The notes under the pieces were generated by a model that made no database searches, was not told the DNA's origin, and was given only the letters and a program-made list of their open reading frames with translations. Positions 61,601 to 64,000 of a DNA stretch of 64,000 bases are shown here, in pieces. How positions within the stretch are numbered: position 1 is the first letter of the stretch; each line of letters opens with the position of its first letter. This DNA is from Bacillota bacterium (GTDB lineage Bacteria; Bacillota; Clostridia; Oscillospirales; Ruminococcaceae): NCBI GenBank assembly GCA_029572815.1, contig JAKPUQ010000098.1, forward strand, positions 95,354 to 159,353, read 5' to 3'. A program made the translations under genes and the position numbers.

Positions 61601-61732
61601 ATTTTTGCCTCCTTATGTATGCTAAAATAAAACTGAGCCAGATATGGCACAAATGATAATAAAAAAGTGAGCCACTAATAATAAAAATCCTGTATAATAA
61701 GAGAAAGAGCTTGTGTACAGGAGGAACAAGGA

Positions 61733-63181
61733 GTGGCAATAGCAATGGAGATCTATGAAAAGATCAGATATTATCGGGAGCATACTGACTACAGTCAGCG
61801 TAATGTAGCAAAGATACTTGGTGTATCACGCAATACAGTAAAGAAATACTGGGAGGGGCAGACCGTTCCGTGGGAACGAAAGCCCGGCAGCGGCAGGAAG
61901 AACGATATCATTACCGATGAAGTCAAAGCCTTCATAATAAAATGCATAGAATCTGATAAGAAAGCACCACGGAAGCAGCACCATACAGCTCATAAGATAT
62001 ACGAACGTCTGGTTGCTGAATACGGCTTTGAGGGCTGTGAAGCCTCTGTAAGAAGAACTGTAGCGGAGCTTCGCTGCAATACTCATGATATATTTGTACC
62101 GCTGTCATACGAACCTGCCGAAGCTGTACAGATCGACTGGGGTGAAGCTACTGTTATCATCGATGGCTGCAAACAGAAGATACAGATATGGTGTATGCGT
62201 GAATGCTACAGCGGAGATATATTTGTAACTGCCTTCTATCGGCAGAATGAAGAAAGCTTTCTTGAAGGAATAGTAAAGGGACTTGACCATTTTGGAGGAA
62301 CTCCGCAGAAGATCATCTTCGACAACGCTCGTGTCGCTGTAAAAGAAGGCTTTGGACATCATGCCAAAGCGACTGATAAGTATCTTTCTCTTTCAGCTCA
62401 TTATTCGTTCAGACCGGTGTTCTGCAATCCTGCACAGGGTCATGAAAAAGGTCTTGTAGAAGGTCTGGTAGGACTTGTCAGAAGAAACTTTTTCGTGCCT
62501 GTGCCGAATATATCAACCATAGAAGAGCTCAATACAAAACTGCTTGAATATTGTAGTATGTACAGGAACCATAAGATATCCGGCAAAAGCATGACCGTCG
62601 GAGAAATGGCCGAAAACTGCAAAGAACGCTGGATACCTTTACCCCCGTATCGCTATGATACATCAAACACGATTCAGGTCAAGGCTGATGATTTCTCACT
62701 TGTGAGATTTGATCATAACAAGTATTCAGTTCCTTATCAATATAGCTCCAAAACTATAACAGTCAAAGGCAGCGGCAATAAGGTAAGAATGATGTTTGGT
62801 GGAAATCTCATAGCTGAATATGACCGTGATTATCACCACAATTGCACTCATTACTGCCTTGAACACTACATAGGACTTATCGAAAAACGACCAAGAAGCG
62901 TTTACAATGCTGCGCCGATAAAGGAGACTGTTCCAAAGGAATTTTATCAATTCCTGATGAAACTCGATAATCCTAAAGAGATCGTTAAAGCATTGAGACT
63001 GTATCTTGATACGGGAAACGAATTACTAAAGCACTTGCCTTATGTAGATTCCTATGATACACTATACGCCTGTGTTAGTGGTAATACGGTAAAAAATGTG
63101 CCGATAGAATCATCAGTAAAGATAATACTGCCGGATCTTAAACGATATGATTCACTGCTGAAAGGTGGTGATACAGTATGA
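61733..63181 (+). CDS. istA: IS21-family transposase IstA
   Basis: HTH YSQRNVAKILGVSRNTVKKYW; VQIDWGEATVIIDG DDE-type core. Confidence 0.95.
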   Translation: MAIAMEIYEKIRYYREHTDYSQRNVAKILGVSRNTVKKYWEGQTVPWERKPGSGRKNDIITDEVKAFIIKCIESDKKAPRKQHHTAHKIYERLVAEYGFEGCEASVRRTVAELRCNTHDIFVPLSYEPAEAVQIDWGEATVIIDGCKQKIQIWCMRECYSGDIFVTAFYRQNEESFLEGIVKGLDHFGGTPQKIIFDNARVAVKEGFGHHAKATDKYLSLSAHYSFRPVFCNPAQGHEKGLVEGLVGLVRRNFFVPVPNISTIEELNTKLLEYCSMYRNHKISGKSMTVGEMAENCKERWIPLPPYRYDTSNTIQVKADDFSLVRFDHNKYSVPYQYSSKTITVKGSGNKVRMMFGGNLIAEYDRDYHHNCTHYCLEHYIGLIEKRPRSVYNAAPIKETVPKEFYQFLMKLDNPKEIVKALRLYLDTGNELLKHLPYVDSYDTLYACVSGNTVKNVPIESSVKIILPDLKRYDSLLKGGDTV

Positions 63182-63924
63182 ACAGTGTACAGAAAGAAAC
63201 GATCAAACTTTACGCCAAGCAGCTCAGAGTACCTACTTTTAATAACTACGATAAGGTCATAAGGCAGCTTTCAACTGAGGACGGTTATGAGCAATTCCTG
63301 ATAGAGCTGATGAAACAGGAACTTGCAGAACGCTCGGTAACAGGTCAGAAACGCAGGATAAAAGCTGCAAAATTCCCGTCGCTGAAAACACTTGATGAGT
63401 TTGATATGACAAGGCTTGAAAACGTCAGCGAAAGTACAATACGGCAGCTCGCTTCCTGTGACTTCATAAAACAGCGTCAGAATATCGTTATGATAGGCAA
63501 TCCCGGAAGCGGAAAGACACATCTGTCGATCGCTCTGGGTATGAATGCCTGTGAAGCGGGATACCGTGTAAAATTTTACACTGCGGTCAATCTCGCATCT
63601 GAACTTGCAGAAGCTGTTCAGATGAACAGGCTTTCAAGGCTGGAGAAAAGTCTCAGTAAGATAGATTTGTTGATAATCGATGAGCTTAGTTACCTGACTT
63701 TCAACAGATATCAGTCGGAGATGCTATTCCAAATCATATCCGAACGTTCAGAGAGAGCCAGCGTGATAATCAGCACAAATCTTGAATTTTCAGAATGGAC
63801 GCAGCTTTTTGAAAACGAGATGATGCTTGCTGCACTCATTGACAGAGTCACTTTCAGATCCTTCGTTCTTAATATGAACTGCAGCTCATCTTACCGTATC
63901 GACTCGACCATGAATAATGATTAG
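63178..63924 (+). CDS. istB: IS21-family helper ATPase IstB
   Basis: NIVMIGNPGSGKTHLSIALGMNACEAGYRVKFYTA; LLIIDELSYL. Confidence 0.95.
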   Translation: MNSVQKETIKLYAKQLRVPTFNNYDKVIRQLSTEDGYEQFLIELMKQELAERSVTGQKRRIKAAKFPSLKTLDEFDMTRLENVSESTIRQLASCDFIKQRQNIVMIGNPGSGKTHLSIALGMNACEAGYRVKFYTAVNLASELAEAVQMNRLSRLEKSLSKIDLLIIDELSYLTFNRYQSEMLFQIISERSERASVIISTNLEFSEWTQLFENEMMLAALIDRVTFRSFVLNMNCSSSYRIDSTMNND

Positions 63925-64000
63925 TGGCTCATTATTTTTTTATCAAAACTGGCTCACTTTTTTATTAGCGCTGTGGCTCAGTTTTTTATTGACAAAGGCA

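Larger units (their letters stand above)
61620..63994 (+). mobile_element. IS21-family insertion sequence
   Basis: istA + istB with overlapping ATGA; terminal repeats TGCTAAAATAAAACTGAGCCA (61620-61640) and inverted TGTCAATAAAAAACTGAGCCA (63974-63994); TGAGCCA sites repeated at both ends. Confidence 0.85.

Overview
This 64 kb window is a Firmicutes/Clostridia chromosome segment. It is most consistent with a cellulolytic Ruminococcus, given the dockerin-bearing GH9, the codon style and the gene content; this is inference, as no database search was possible. It is mostly housekeeping sequence: glmS, an oxaloacetate decarboxylase operon, pgk/tpiA/gpmI, an ApbE/NusG-II/Gx cluster, a PPi-type PFK, lon/engB/lysA, minD/mgsA/hisS/aspS, a complete nine-gene V-type ATPase operon, rpsO/pnp, a YtrA-like GntR/ABC cluster, pyrB/asnB, and an IS21-family element (istA/istB) at the right edge. 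The main non-routine observations are: (1) a structured leader upstream of gpmI carrying GGGGAGUA and CCGGCAUUUG blocks that resemble the manganese (yybP-ykoY) riboswitch, but with non-canonical spacing; (2) a TetM/EF-G-like ribosomal-protection GTPase fused to a YacP/Rae1-like NYN nuclease domain; (3) three genes broken by apparent +1 G changes in G-tracts, including both G6 tracts I found; (4) an aquaporin hit by both a frameshift and an IS21 insertion directly upstream; (5) perfect palindromic operator candidates at the GntR/ABC and PFK genes; (6) a long nested stem between rpsO and pnp; (7) a promoter-plus-terminator unit without an ORF upstream of the V-ATPase operon; (8) an SPFH/zinc-ribbon/TPM-tail module. 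No CRISPR array or tRNA/rRNA gene was recognised.
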